Assembly (NCBI RefSeq): GCF_002863225.1
Contig: NZ_PKEK01000062.1
Location: 1-64,000, forward strand
Direction: 5' to 3'
From: Mycobacterium sp.
GTDB lineage: Bacteria; Actinomycetota; Actinomycetes; Mycobacteriales; Mycobacteriaceae
DNA length: 64,000 bases
The notes beneath the pieces are model-generated. The model ran no database searches and had not been told where the DNA came from. It saw nothing but the letters and a program-made list of their open reading frames with translations. This document shows, piece by piece, positions 42,216 to 51,878 of the stretch (position 1 is its first letter; each line of letters begins with the position of its first letter). The position numbers and the translations under genes are program-made.

Positions 42216-42956
42216 GTGTCGTTGTTGAGCGGTAAGACTGCAGTCGTCACGGGGGGCGCCCAGGGTCTCGGCCTGGCCATCGCGCACCGCTTCGTCGACG
42301 AGGGCGCGCGAGTGGTACTCGGCGACCTGAATCTCGAGGCGACGCAGAAGGCGGCTGCTGAGTTGGGCGGCGACGCCGTTGCCCTAGCGGTGCGCTGCGA
42401 CGTCACCTCCGGCGACGACGTCGACGCCTTGCTGAGCGCAGCGGTAGACGGCTTCGGCTCGCTCGACGTGATGGTCAACAACGCCGGCATCACCCGCGAC
42501 GCGACGATGCGCAAGATGACCGAGGAGCAGTTCGACCAGGTGATCGCCGTGCACCTGAAAGGGACCTGGAACGGGCTGCGCAAGTCCGCTGCGATCATGC
42601 GGGAGAACAAGAGTGGCGCCATCGTCAACATGTCGTCGATCTCCGGAAAAGTCGGCATGATCGGCCAGACCAATTATTCGGCGGCGAAGGCCGGCATCGT
42701 CGGCATGACCAAAGCGGCGTCGAAGGAACTCGCGCATCTCGGTGTGCGGGTCAACGCGATCCAGCCCGGGCTGATCAGGTCGGCGATGACCGAGGCCATG
42801 CCACAACGCATTTGGGACGAGAAGTTGGCCGAGATTCCGATGGGGCGGGCCGGCGAGCCCGAGGAGGTCGCCAAGGTCGCGCTGTTCCTCGCGAGCGACC
42901 TCTCGTCGTACATGACCGGAACCGTGCTCGAGGTGACCGGCGGCAGGCACCTGTGA
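42216..42956 (+). CDS. FabG-like SDR, probable 3-hydroxyacyl-CoA dehydrogenase
   Basis: A 246-residue classical SDR. TGGAQGLG (12-19) is the cofactor motif, LGDLN gives Asp after strand 2 (NAD preference), NNAGIT and the catalytic Ser, Tyr and Lys in NMSSISG and YSAAKAG are intact. It ends YMTGTVLEVTGGRHL. Because its stop overlaps the thiolase start by GTGA, it most likely oxidises the 3-hydroxyacyl-CoA that the thiolase then cleaves. GTG 42216 is the start. Confidence 0.9.
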   Translation: MSLLSGKTAVVTGGAQGLGLAIAHRFVDEGARVVLGDLNLEATQKAAAELGGDAVALAVRCDVTSGDDVDALLSAAVDGFGSLDVMVNNAGITRDATMRKMTEEQFDQVIAVHLKGTWNGLRKSAAIMRENKSGAIVNMSSISGKVGMIGQTNYSAAKAGIVGMTKAASKELAHLGVRVNAIQPGLIRSAMTEAMPQRIWDEKLAEIPMGRAGEPEEVAKVALFLASDLSSYMTGTVLEVTGGRHL

Positions 42957-44176
42957 GCGTCCGTGAAGCGGTGATCTGCGAGCCGGTGCGCACCCCGATC
43001 GGGCGGTACGGGGGAATGTTCTCCTCGCAGAGCGCCGTCGACCTCGGCGTCGCCGCCCTCACCGGACTGCTCGAACGAACCGGCGTCGCACCCGAGGCGG
43101 TCGAGGATGTCATCCTCGGCCACTGCTACCCGAGCAGCGAGGCCCCGGCGATCGGACGCGTCGTCGCGCTCGATTCGGGCCTGCCGGTGACGGTTCCCGG
43201 CATGCAGGTCGACCGGCGCTGCGGATCGGGTCTGCAGGCAGTGATTCAGGCGTGCCTGCAAATCCAGTCCGGCGACAACGATCTCGTGGTGGCCGGCGGT
43301 GCGGAGAGCATGAGCAACGTCGCGTTCTACTCCACCGACATGCGCTGGGGAGGTGCCCGTGGCGGTGTGCAGGTGCACGACGGGCTGGCTCGCGGCCGGA
43401 CCACCGCCGGTGGCCGCCACTACCCGGTGCCCGGCGGGATGTTGGAGACCGCGGAGAACCTCCGCCGCCAGTACGACATCTCCCGCCAGGAGCAGGATGA
43501 GTTGGCGGTGACGTCGTACCAGCGCGCGGTGGCCGCGCAGAAAGACGGCATCCTCGCCGAGGAGATCATCCCGGTCACCGTACGTAGCCGTCGCGGCGAG
43601 GACGTGATCGACACTGACGAACACCCGCGCGCCGACACCACGGTCGAATCGCTGGGCAAGCTCAAACCCGTTCTTCTGAAAGCGGATCCAGATGCGACGG
43701 TGACCGCCGGCAATGCCAGCGGACAGAACGACGCGGCGTCGATGTGTCTGGTGACCACACCCGAGCGGGCAGCTGAACTCGGGCTCACCCCGCTGGTGCG
43801 TCTGGTGTCGTGGGCCAGCGCAGGGGTGGCGCCCAACGTGATGGGGATCGGTCCGGTCCCGGCCACCGAACGTGCGCTCGGCAAGGCCGGTCTGCAACTC
43901 AGCGACATCGACCTCATCGAACTCAACGAGGCGTTCGCCGCCCAAGCGCTTGCCGTCATGCGGGAGTGGGGCTTTGGCAAGGCAGACCTCGAGCGGACCA
44001 ACGTGCACGGGTCGGGAATCTCGCTGGGCCACCCGGTCGGCGCCACCGGAGGCCGGATGCTGGCCACGCTGGCCCGCGAACTCCAGCGGCGCCAGGCGCG
44101 CTACGGCCTGGAGACCATGTGCATCGGCGGCGGACAGGGTCTCGCGGCGATCTTCGAACGGGTCGCCCCACGGTGA
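42953..44176 (+). CDS. Thiolase (acetyl-CoA C-acyltransferase)
   Basis: A 407-residue thiolase. The nucleophile is Cys90 in DRRCGSGLQ, the base His is in GHPVGATG and the second Cys in MCIGGGQG. A Gly/Thr-rich loop (GGRHYPVPGGM) replaces the usual substrate loop, which may reflect a particular acyl group. GTG 42953 overlaps the SDR stop, and its own stop overlaps the next start, again by GTGA. It carries out the last step of a beta-oxidation round. Confidence 0.92.
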   Translation: MSVREAVICEPVRTPIGRYGGMFSSQSAVDLGVAALTGLLERTGVAPEAVEDVILGHCYPSSEAPAIGRVVALDSGLPVTVPGMQVDRRCGSGLQAVIQACLQIQSGDNDLVVAGGAESMSNVAFYSTDMRWGGARGGVQVHDGLARGRTTAGGRHYPVPGGMLETAENLRRQYDISRQEQDELAVTSYQRAVAAQKDGILAEEIIPVTVRSRRGEDVIDTDEHPRADTTVESLGKLKPVLLKADPDATVTAGNASGQNDAASMCLVTTPERAAELGLTPLVRLVSWASAGVAPNVMGIGPVPATERALGKAGLQLSDIDLIELNEAFAAQALAVMREWGFGKADLERTNVHGSGISLGHPVGATGGRMLATLARELQRRQARYGLETMCIGGGQGLAAIFERVAPR

Positions 44177-45360
44177 CCACCCCGCTGAGTGACCTCACCA
44201 TCGTCGAGGTGTCCAGTTTCGTCGCGGCACCGCTGTCCGGAATGACGCTGAGCCAACTCGGCGCGACGGTGATCCGGGTCGACCCCATCGGCGGTGCGTC
44301 GGACACCAACCGGTGGCCGCTCAGTCAGGACGGCACATCGATCTACTGGACCGGCCTGAACAAGGGAAAGCGTTCGGCTACCATCGATCTGCGCTCTACG
44401 TCGGGCCAGGAGCTGGTACAGCGGTTGATCGTCGAGGGCGACGGCATCGTCGTGACCAACGCCGCGGGATTGCCCTGGTTGTCCTACGCCACGCTCATTG
44501 CCAAGCGTCCCGATCTGATCCACCTGCAGGTCCTCGGCCGCCACGACGGCTCCACCGGCGTCGATTACACGGTCAACGCGGCGACCGGATTTCCGTTGGT
44601 CACCGGCCCGGTCGACCACGCCGGACCGATCAACCATGTGTTGCCGGCGTGGGACGTCTGTTGCGGCCTCTACGCCGCGCTCGCCATCGTCGCCGCGGTG
44701 CGCCGTCGCGACCAGACCGGTGCCGGTGCGCAGATCAGCCTGCCGCTGGAGGACGTCGCCTTGGCCACTGCCGGAAACCTGGGACTGCTCACCGAACCTC
44801 AGATCAACGGCACGCAACGCGAACGTCTCGGCAACGCGATCTACGGCCAGTACGGTCAAGATTTCACCAGTAGTGACGGCGCCGCGTTCATGGTGGTGAC
44901 GCTGACAAGGCGGCACTTCCTGGACCTGGTCGAGGTCACCGGTTGCGGGAAAGCCGTTGCTGCCCTGTCCGATTCGCTGGACGCCGATTTCGCCGACGAG
45001 GGAGTGCGCTACCGGTACCGCGCGGTGCTGAGCGGGTTGTTCGCCACCTGGTTTGCCGACCATTCGGCAGCCGAGATCACCGAGGCGCTGTCGGCGACCA
45101 GCGTGCTGTTCGAGCGCTACCGGAGTTTCGCAGAGACCGCTGCCGACCCGCGAGTGACCAGGAATCCGTTGTTCTCCCCGCTGCATCAGGACGGGTTGGG
45201 GGAGTATCTGGCACCCGGCATGCCAACTGTTTTCGATGGCAGCCACTACGCGGCCGAGCCCGCGCCCCGGCTCGGCGGCGACACCGCCGATGTGCTCACC
45301 GAGACGTTGGGGCTCAGTGCGGCCGAGATCGCCGGCCTGACCGACGCGAAAACGATCTAA
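44173..45360 (+). CDS. Family III (CaiB/BaiF) CoA-transferase
   Basis: A 395-residue CoA-transferase. The N-terminal VEVSSFVAAPLSGMTLSQLGATVIRVD and GLNKGKRSATIDL are family hallmarks, and the Asp in LPAWDVCCGLYAAL is in the place of the catalytic aspartate. Family III enzymes move CoA between carboxylic acids, or act as racemases when related to alpha-methylacyl-CoA racemase. In this operon it could activate the substrate acid without ATP. GTG 44173 overlaps the thiolase stop. An acyl-CoA dehydrogenase gene follows 23 bases on. Confidence 0.88.
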   Translation: MTTPLSDLTIVEVSSFVAAPLSGMTLSQLGATVIRVDPIGGASDTNRWPLSQDGTSIYWTGLNKGKRSATIDLRSTSGQELVQRLIVEGDGIVVTNAAGLPWLSYATLIAKRPDLIHLQVLGRHDGSTGVDYTVNAATGFPLVTGPVDHAGPINHVLPAWDVCCGLYAALAIVAAVRRRDQTGAGAQISLPLEDVALATAGNLGLLTEPQINGTQRERLGNAIYGQYGQDFTSSDGAAFMVVTLTRRHFLDLVEVTGCGKAVAALSDSLDADFADEGVRYRYRAVLSGLFATWFADHSAAEITEALSATSVLFERYRSFAETAADPRVTRNPLFSPLHQDGLGEYLAPGMPTVFDGSHYAAEPAPRLGGDTADVLTETLGLSAAEIAGLTDAKTI

Positions 45361-45383
45361 GACAGATAACTGAAAGGTCCCTC

Positions 45384-46577
45384 ATGACCAAACTCGCCCA
45401 GACGCTCGGCCTGACCGACGTTCAGAACGAAATCATCGCTACTGTACGGCAATTCGTCGACAAAGAAGTCATCCCGAACGCACCGGAACTGGAGCGCACC
45501 GACACCTATCCGCAGGCGATCGTCGACCAGATGCGGGAGATGGGTCTGTTCGGTTTGATGATCCCGCAGGAGTACGGCGGATTGGGGGAATCGCTGCTGA
45601 CCTACGCCCTGTGTATCGAGGAACTGGGCCGTGGCTGGATGAGTGTTTCGGGGGTGCTCAACACCCACTTCATCGTCGCCTACATGTTGCGCCAGCACGG
45701 TACCGACGAGCAGAAGCAACGGTTCCTGCCGCGCATGTCGACCGGGGAGATTCGCGGATCGTTCTCGATGTCGGAGCCGGAGTTGGGGTCCGACGTCGCC
45801 GCGATCCGCACCCGCGCCACCCGGGGTGACGACGGCGACTACACGATCAACGGCCAGAAGATGTGGCTGACCAACGGCGCCAGTTCGAGTTTGGTGGCCG
45901 CGCTGGTCCGCACCGACGAGGGCGCTGAAGCGCCGCACCGCAACCTGACCGCGTTTCTCATCGAGAAGCCAACGGGTTTCGGCGAAGTCAAACCCGGGCT
46001 GCTGATCCCGGGCAAGATCGACAAACTCGGTTACAAGGGGATCGACACCACCGAGTTGATTTTCGACGGTTACGCCGCGAGCGCCGACGACATCTTGGGC
46101 GGCGCGCCCGGCCAGGGTTTCTATCAGATGATGGACGGCATCGAAGTCGGCCGGGTCAACGTCTCGGCCCGGGCGGTCGGGGTGGCCATCCGGGCGTTCG
46201 AGCTCGCCGCACGGTACGCCCAGCAGCGGCACACGTTCGGTAAGCCGATCGCCGAACACCAGGCCATCGCATTCCAATTGGCCGAGATGGCAACCAAAGT
46301 CGAGGCCGCCCATCTGATGATGGTCAACGCGGCCCGACTGAAAGACTCCGGTGAGCGCAACGATGTCGCGGCAGGCATGGCGAAGTACCTGGCCAGCGAG
46401 TACTGCGCCGAGGTGACGCAGCAGAGCTTCCGTATCCACGGTGGTTACGGCTATTCCAAGGAGTACGAGATCGAACGGCTGATGCGTGACGCGCCGTTCC
46501 TGCTCATCGGCGAGGGAACCAGCGAAATCCAGAAGTCGATCATCAGCAAGCGACTGCTTGCCGAGTATCGGATTTGA
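45384..46577 (+). CDS. Acyl-CoA dehydrogenase
   Basis: A 397-residue acyl-CoA dehydrogenase with IPQEYGGLGES, the FAD loop FSMSEPELGSDVAAI, INGQKMWLTNG, EVGRVNVSARAVG and the catalytic Glu in LIGEGTSEIQKS. A GAAAGG ribosome site precedes ATG 45384; the longer frame above it reads the CoA-transferase gene in another frame. It is the second conventional dehydrogenase of the cassette (with 40882-42048), so they may act on different intermediates. The GntR regulator starts 3 bases after its stop. Confidence 0.93.
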   Translation: MTKLAQTLGLTDVQNEIIATVRQFVDKEVIPNAPELERTDTYPQAIVDQMREMGLFGLMIPQEYGGLGESLLTYALCIEELGRGWMSVSGVLNTHFIVAYMLRQHGTDEQKQRFLPRMSTGEIRGSFSMSEPELGSDVAAIRTRATRGDDGDYTINGQKMWLTNGASSSLVAALVRTDEGAEAPHRNLTAFLIEKPTGFGEVKPGLLIPGKIDKLGYKGIDTTELIFDGYAASADDILGGAPGQGFYQMMDGIEVGRVNVSARAVGVAIRAFELAARYAQQRHTFGKPIAEHQAIAFQLAEMATKVEAAHLMMVNAARLKDSGERNDVAAGMAKYLASEYCAEVTQQSFRIHGGYGYSKEYEIERLMRDAPFLLIGEGTSEIQKSIISKRLLAEYRI

Positions 46578-46580
46578 CCG

Positions 46581-47255
46581 GTGAGCGCACCGGATTTCGC
46601 CGCGCGACCTCAGCTGTCGGAAGACGTTGCGCGCTACGTCCGTAAACGGATTTTCGACGGCACCTACTCGGCGGGTGAGTACGTCCGGCTCGAGCAGCTG
46701 GCGGCCGAGCTGGGAATCAGTGTCACCCCGGTGCGGGAAGCACTCTTCGAATTGCGTTCGGAGGGACTGTTGGCGCAACAGCCGCGCCGCGGCTTCGTGG
46801 TGCTGCCGGTCACCAAACGCGATCTTGCCGACGTCGCGAATCTCCAGGCACATGTGGGTGGTGAGCTGGCCGCACGGGCCGCCGTCAACATCGACGACGA
46901 GCAGCTCCGCGAGCTCAAGGCAATCCAGGCACAGCTGGAAGAGGCATATGCCGGCAACGACGTCGAGCGCACGGTACGGCTCAACCACGAATTCCACCGA
47001 GCCATCAACGTCGCGTCGGAGTCACCGAAGCTCGCGCAGATGATGTCCCAGATCACCCGCTACGCACCCGAATCCGTGTTCCCCGTCATCGCCGGCTGGC
47101 CGGACCAGTCGATCAAGGACCACCGCCGGGTGGTGACCGCGTTGACCAGACGCGACAGCGAGGCGGCCCGCTCGGCGATGTCGCAACACCTGGCCGCCGG
47201 CGCTGCGCCGCTGATCGATCACCTCTCTGAGCATGGCGTGGTCGACAGCGATTGA
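46581..47255 (+). CDS. GntR/FCD family transcriptional regulator
   Basis: A 224-residue regulator. The winged helix (residues about 12-80) has YSAGEYVRLEQLAAELGIS trimmed here to its core, and VTPVREALFELRSEGLL as the recognition helix. The FCD ligand domain (about 90-210) shows the Asp/His metal-ligand pattern in LNHEFHRAI and DHRRVVTAL. It closes the SDR-thiolase-CoA-transferase-dehydrogenase operon and probably controls it in response to a carboxylic acid or acyl-CoA. GTG 46581 is the start. Confidence 0.9.
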   Translation: MSAPDFAARPQLSEDVARYVRKRIFDGTYSAGEYVRLEQLAAELGISVTPVREALFELRSEGLLAQQPRRGFVVLPVTKRDLADVANLQAHVGGELAARAAVNIDDEQLRELKAIQAQLEEAYAGNDVERTVRLNHEFHRAINVASESPKLAQMMSQITRYAPESVFPVIAGWPDQSIKDHRRVVTALTRRDSEAARSAMSQHLAAGAAPLIDHLSEHGVVDSD

Positions 47256-47307
47256 CACCGGCGATACTTGTGGCGCGGCCCGTCACTGAATCGGTGGGCT
47301 GGCCTGT

Positions 47308-48861
47308 TTAGGACCCAGTGTTCGCCGCGGACAACATCTCTCGCAACCGCCGAATGTCCACCTTGCCCGTCGAACCGCGCGGAATCTCATCGTCGTCGGC
47401 GACCAGTAGCCACACGGTCGGGATCTTGAAGGAGCTCAACAGCTTCCGGGCCGATCGTCGCAGTTGCTCGACAGTGGCCACGCCGGCGTCGCACACCACC
47501 GCGGCCCCGACGCGATCTCCCCGTCCATCAACGATATTGGTGACGAACGCGTTGGAAACGCCGTCGATGTCTCGCAATGCCTGCTCGACCTCGGTGGGGT
47601 AGACGGTGGCGCCGCTGACCTTGAACATGTCGTCGGAGCGGCCGTGGTAGAACAGGAATCCGTCGTCGTCGAGCCGGCCCAGATCGCCGGTGGGGTAGAA
47701 GCCGTCGGCGGTGAAGAGCTCCTCGCGACTGCGTCGGCAGATTCCGCGCAACGTGTGCGGGCCCCGGATCTCGATCGTCCCGACGCTCCCCGGTGGAATG
47801 GGCTGTCCGCTATCGGAGTCGGTGATACGAACCTCCATGCCAGGGAACGGCTTGCCGCAACTGCCCCACGCCGAGCGCGGCATGTCGGTGTCGGCGGGAT
47901 AGCCGCAATAGGGCCCGAAAGCTTCGGTCATCCCGAACAGCGTTGCCCGAGCGCCCGGTTGGGCACGCTGCTCGGTCGGTAGCAGCGCGGCCAAACTCGC
48001 CGGGTGCAGTGCGGACAGGTCGACGTGGTCCCGATGCGGGTGTTTCGCCAGCGCTTCGGCCTGATCGGGCCATCCGCGAAACAGCGTGACCCGCTCGCGC
48101 TCCAGCAGGTTCAGCGTGGACTGAGGTTGGGGGTTTTCCTCGGTGATCAGCGTTGCGCCGGCCGCCAGCGCGGACAGCACGCCGCCGCCGAAACCACCGA
48201 CCCAGAAGAAAGGCATCGGTAAGTACAGGTGCGTCTCGAAACCGATGCAGCGGCTTGCCAATCCGGACCGGACAGCGCCCAGTGCACTGCCGTGCGAGTG
48301 CACGACACCTTTGGGCGGCCCGCTGCTGCCCGAGGTGAACATGATGACCATCGGATCGCTGGGCGTGACGGTCGCGGTGACGGCGTCGACCATGGCTGTG
48401 TCGGTCGCCGTCGGCACTTCATCGGTCTTCCAGACGCGCCGCAACGCCGGGAGTCCGGGGCGTTGCAACCTCCCGGTGAGATGGGGCAAGCCGAGTGCGG
48501 TAGCGAGGTCGTCGAGATAACGGTGGCCCCGAAATTCCTCGACGCTGATCAGGATCTGTACGGAAGCGGTCCGCAGTTGCGCGACCATTTCCGGTCCGGT
48601 CAGCAGTGTGCTCAGCGGAACCAATACGGCGCCGATGCGGGTGAGAGCGACGGCGATCTGTACCCAACCGACGCTGTTGGGCATGATGAGTCCGACGCGG
48701 CTGCCCTTCCCGACACCGGATTGCACCAGCCCTGCCGCCAGTTCCGTTGTGCTGTCGGCGAGTTCGCGGTAGCTGAGCCGATGCTCGGGATCAACCACCA
48801 TCGGCTTGGCCGCATGCTCTGCCGCGCGGCGCCGAACCAGGTCGTCGATCGTGTCAGGCAT
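47308..48861 (-). CDS. Acyl-CoA synthetase (AMP-forming), third of three
   Basis: A 517-residue ANL-family ligase that activates a carboxylic acid to its CoA ester through an acyl-AMP. The P-loop reads MFTSGSSGPPKGVVHSHG, GMTEAFGPY is the A5 region, YPTGDLGRLDDDGFLFYHGR the A7-A8 region, and GKVDIRRL at the C terminus has the catalytic Lys. Its ATG overlaps the previous ligase stop by 8 bases, and it ends the minus-strand operon. The 52 bases beyond its stop separate it from the convergent GntR gene. The acid substrate is unknown. Confidence 0.9.
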   Translation of the reverse strand: MPDTIDDLVRRRAAEHAAKPMVVDPEHRLSYRELADSTTELAAGLVQSGVGKGSRVGLIMPNSVGWVQIAVALTRIGAVLVPLSTLLTGPEMVAQLRTASVQILISVEEFRGHRYLDDLATALGLPHLTGRLQRPGLPALRRVWKTDEVPTATDTAMVDAVTATVTPSDPMVIMFTSGSSGPPKGVVHSHGSALGAVRSGLASRCIGFETHLYLPMPFFWVGGFGGGVLSALAAGATLITEENPQPQSTLNLLERERVTLFRGWPDQAEALAKHPHRDHVDLSALHPASLAALLPTEQRAQPGARATLFGMTEAFGPYCGYPADTDMPRSAWGSCGKPFPGMEVRITDSDSGQPIPPGSVGTIEIRGPHTLRGICRRSREELFTADGFYPTGDLGRLDDDGFLFYHGRSDDMFKVSGATVYPTEVEQALRDIDGVSNAFVTNIVDGRGDRVGAAVVCDAGVATVEQLRRSARKLLSSFKIPTVWLLVADDDEIPRGSTGKVDIRRLREMLSAANTGS

Positions 48862-50413
48862 CGAACAGACCCTTCATCCGCTGCAGATCCGGTTTTCCGC
48901 TGGCCAGCAGCGGTATCGCGGACGTCGGCAATATCGCGAACCGGCGCGGAATCTTGTACGCGGACAGTCGTGTTGCCAGCTCGCCGCGAAGCTTGGCTTC
49001 GTCCACTTCGGCCCCGACGACGACGGCGACCGCTACTTGCCCCCGGTCAGGGTCAGGAATCCCGAAGACATAGGAGGGCCCGCCGGTAACCGACCCGATC
49101 GCGTTTTCCACCTCGGCGGGCGAGACATTGGCTCCGGCCGTCTTGATCATCGATCCGCGTCGGCCGAGGTAATAGACGAACCCGTCGCTGTCGGTCGCTG
49201 CCAGATCGCCGGTGTGCAACCAGCCATCGGCGTCGAAGCACTCCTCGCGGCTGCGCTGGTAATAGCGCTGCATCAGGGCGGGCCCACGGATGCAGAGTTC
49301 GCCGCGTGCACCCTCTTCGATCGGCTCGCCGGTGTCTGGGTCGACGATCTTGGCGTGCAGCCCCGGTGCCGGCCGACCGAACGAACCACGCCGTCGTTCG
49401 GGCTGATCTGTCTCGTCACCGCTGATCAGCACCACACTGCCGGCCTCGGTGAGTCCGAGCATGTTGTGCCGCAATTCGGGGTCGACCGGTCGCGCGGCCG
49501 GATCCATGATCGGATAGAGATTGCCCCGTTTCATCGACGACAGATCGCGGCCGGCGAAGCTCGGATGCTTTGTCAGATTGACTATTCCCGCGACGAAACC
49601 ATTGGTGACGGTGGGTCTCTCGGCCTCGAGTAGATCGAGGGTCTCGCCGGGATCCTCACTGACCGAGCACACCAGCGATGCTCCGGCGATCAAGGTGGCC
49701 AGGAGCGCAAACCCCAGTCCGCCGATCCAGAAGAACGGCGAGTTGCAGAACAGCGTGTCCGACGCGGTGAGGTCGCGGACCCCGTTGAGGGCTCGCTGAT
49801 GGCCGATCAGCGAGGCGTGGGTGTGCATCGCCCCCTTAGGTGCGCTTGTGGTGCCCGACGTGTAGACGATCGTCAGCGGATCGGAGCCGGCCACGTCGTC
49901 TTCCATTGCGTTCAAGAGTGATTCGTCAACCTTCTCGGCCAGCTCTTCGAGCCGCGAGACATCGAAGAACACATACCGCAGGCGCGGTGCGACGACGGTG
50001 AACAGTCGATCGCCCGATTCGACGGTGCTGCCGGGTAACACCTCAGCCATCCGTCGGACATAGTCGTGTGATCTGAACGACGTTGCCGAGAGCAGAATTT
50101 CGGTATCGCTGTCGACGAGCTGCTGGTGCAGCTCGGGTGCGGCGGAGAAGGTCGAAAAGGGTATGACGACGGCGCCGATCCGCGCCGCGGCCAGCATGGC
50201 GACAACGAACGCGACGCCGTTCGGGTAGAGCAACCCGACGTGCGTGCCCTTGCCGGCGCCGAGTGCGATGAGTCCACGAGCCAGCAGCGCGGAACGCCGG
50301 TCCGCCTCGCCGTAGCTGAGGCGCTCGGAATCGCAGATCAGCAACGGATGATCGTCCCCAACGTCGGCCCGCATGCCCAACAGCTGGCTGACTGTTGCCG
50401 GTTCATTCCGCAT
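48854..50413 (-). CDS. Acyl-CoA synthetase (AMP-forming), second of three
   Basis: A 519-residue ANL-family ligase. The P-loop IVYTSGTTSAPKGAMHTH has Ser-Ala in place of Gly-Pro. MLGLTEAGSVV is the A5 motif, WLHTGDLAATDSDGFVYYLGR the A7-A8 region (given here only as TGDLAATDSDGF), and SGKPDLQRMKG has the C-terminal Lys. It overlaps the first ligase by 11 bases and the third by 8. Three adjacent, clearly different ligases argue for distinct substrates or steps and not for a recent duplication. Confidence 0.9.
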   Translation of the reverse strand: MRNEPATVSQLLGMRADVGDDHPLLICDSERLSYGEADRRSALLARGLIALGAGKGTHVGLLYPNGVAFVVAMLAAARIGAVVIPFSTFSAAPELHQQLVDSDTEILLSATSFRSHDYVRRMAEVLPGSTVESGDRLFTVVAPRLRYVFFDVSRLEELAEKVDESLLNAMEDDVAGSDPLTIVYTSGTTSAPKGAMHTHASLIGHQRALNGVRDLTASDTLFCNSPFFWIGGLGFALLATLIAGASLVCSVSEDPGETLDLLEAERPTVTNGFVAGIVNLTKHPSFAGRDLSSMKRGNLYPIMDPAARPVDPELRHNMLGLTEAGSVVLISGDETDQPERRRGSFGRPAPGLHAKIVDPDTGEPIEEGARGELCIRGPALMQRYYQRSREECFDADGWLHTGDLAATDSDGFVYYLGRRGSMIKTAGANVSPAEVENAIGSVTGGPSYVFGIPDPDRGQVAVAVVVGAEVDEAKLRGELATRLSAYKIPRRFAILPTSAIPLLASGKPDLQRMKGLFDA

Positions 50414-51878
50414 GTCGGCTCATGGAATGGTCGAAATGCCGGCGGACCGCGGTCAGGTCCGGCTTGCCGGATGGTGTTCTCGGAATCTCCTCGACGATTT
50501 CGACACCGGTCGGAATCTCGTAGCGTGCCAATCGGTTTCGCAGATATTCAATGATTTCGTCGGCACTCGCCGATTGTCCCGCCCGGAACTCGACCATGGC
50601 CACCGGCGTTTCCCCGAGGCGCGCGTCGGGTCTCCCTACGACGGCAGCGCCTGCCACGGCTGGATGGCTTTCCACCGCGGCGCGTACGTCGTCGGGCAGC
50701 ACTTTGAAGCCCCCGCGGATGATGGCCTGATCGGCGCGGCCGACGATCCACAGGAATCCGTCGGCATCGATTCGGCCGACGTCGGTGGTGCGCATCCAGT
50801 CTGCCGACGGGCCGAGTTGAGCGGGCTTCACCTCCAGCAGGCCGATGTGGTCGGGCCCGACCGGGACGCCGTCGTCATCGACGATGCGCAACTGTGCCCC
50901 GGGGTTGGCGCGGCCCACACTGCCACGCTTCGCCCGCCAATGGTCCCGGTAGTCGGGCAGCGTCCAGCTTGCCACCCCACCCCCGAATTCGGTTGCGGCA
51001 TAGGAAGTCAGAACTGGGATTCCGAACTTCTCGGTGAACGCATCGGAATCGTCGGGCGACAGCGGCGCGGTGCCCGATGTCACCGCGCGAATTCCGGACA
51101 GGTCTTCACGCGAGAGGTTCGAGTGCAGCACCATCCGTAATGCGGTCGGCACCAATGACACTGCGCGGGGCCGATGAGCGCGCACCGCCTCGGCCCACCG
51201 GTCGAGTTCGAACCGCTCCAGCAACACGAACGGCCGCGCTTCGGCCACACATTGCAGGATTCGAAAGACGCCGCCGATGTGGACCAGGGGCGAGTTGACG
51301 ATCGCCACCCCGCGACGCACCTCGGCGGGTGTCGAGTCGGGGTTGACCTCCGGTCCCAGAGCGCTGTGCGCCAGCATGTCATAGCTGAGGTCCACCCGTT
51401 TGGGAGGTCCGGTCGTACCGCTGGTCAACATCCGCACCGCGGTCCCCGATCGGGTCTGCGCCGCCCGATCTTCGACGGCCTCGGTCACATTCGGCTCGCC
51501 GTCGAGGTCCGAGATCGACACCAGCGTTGTTGCCACCTGTTCGCCGAGCGTCGTCAGGTCGCCAGGTTCGGCGATGATCATTGGCAGCGCAAGCTGATCC
51601 ACATCCGCTCTGATCCGCTCTGCACCACGGGCAGGGTTGATCACCACGACCGTGGCGCCGCGGCGTAGTACACCGAGCAGACTCGCCACATGTGCCGGAC
51701 GGTTGCGCAGCATGATGCCAACCTGAGGTTGCCCGTCACCGACGAGGTCGGATATCCGCGCGGCCAATGAGTCGACCTGGCCCCACGAAGACCATTGCCG
51801 GTCATACTCGAGTGCCGGTGCGTTGGGCTCGAGGTGCAATACGTCGTCGATGCGCCGACTGAGTCGATGCGGCGTCAT
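50403..51878 (-). CDS. Acyl-CoA synthetase (AMP-forming), first of three
   Basis: A 491-residue ANL-family ligase. The P-loop is MLTSGTTGPPKRVDLSYD, SYAATEFGGGVA is the A5 region, TTDVGRIDADGFLWIVGR the A7-A8 region and PSGKPDLTAVRRH the C-terminal Lys motif. ATG 51878 overlaps the stop of the upstream crotonase by ATGA, so translation is coupled. The frame continues to 52379 only as a shadow of the crotonase. It is followed by another ligase with an 11-base overlap. Confidence 0.9.
   Translation of the reverse strand: MTPHRLSRRIDDVLHLEPNAPALEYDRQWSSWGQVDSLAARISDLVGDGQPQVGIMLRNRPAHVASLLGVLRRGATVVVINPARGAERIRADVDQLALPMIIAEPGDLTTLGEQVATTLVSISDLDGEPNVTEAVEDRAAQTRSGTAVRMLTSGTTGPPKRVDLSYDMLAHSALGPEVNPDSTPAEVRRGVAIVNSPLVHIGGVFRILQCVAEARPFVLLERFELDRWAEAVRAHRPRAVSLVPTALRMVLHSNLSREDLSGIRAVTSGTAPLSPDDSDAFTEKFGIPVLTSYAATEFGGGVASWTLPDYRDHWRAKRGSVGRANPGAQLRIVDDDGVPVGPDHIGLLEVKPAQLGPSADWMRTTDVGRIDADGFLWIVGRADQAIIRGGFKVLPDDVRAAVESHPAVAGAAVVGRPDARLGETPVAMVEFRAGQSASADEIIEYLRNRLARYEIPTGVEIVEEIPRTPSGKPDLTAVRRHFDHSMSRHAE

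Noticed and set aside
40882..46577. Steroid-specific assignment for the SDR-thiolase-CoA-transferase cassette
   Set aside because: No sterol-specific marker such as KstR sites or ring-cleavage dioxygenase genes is present; substrate cannot be inferred.
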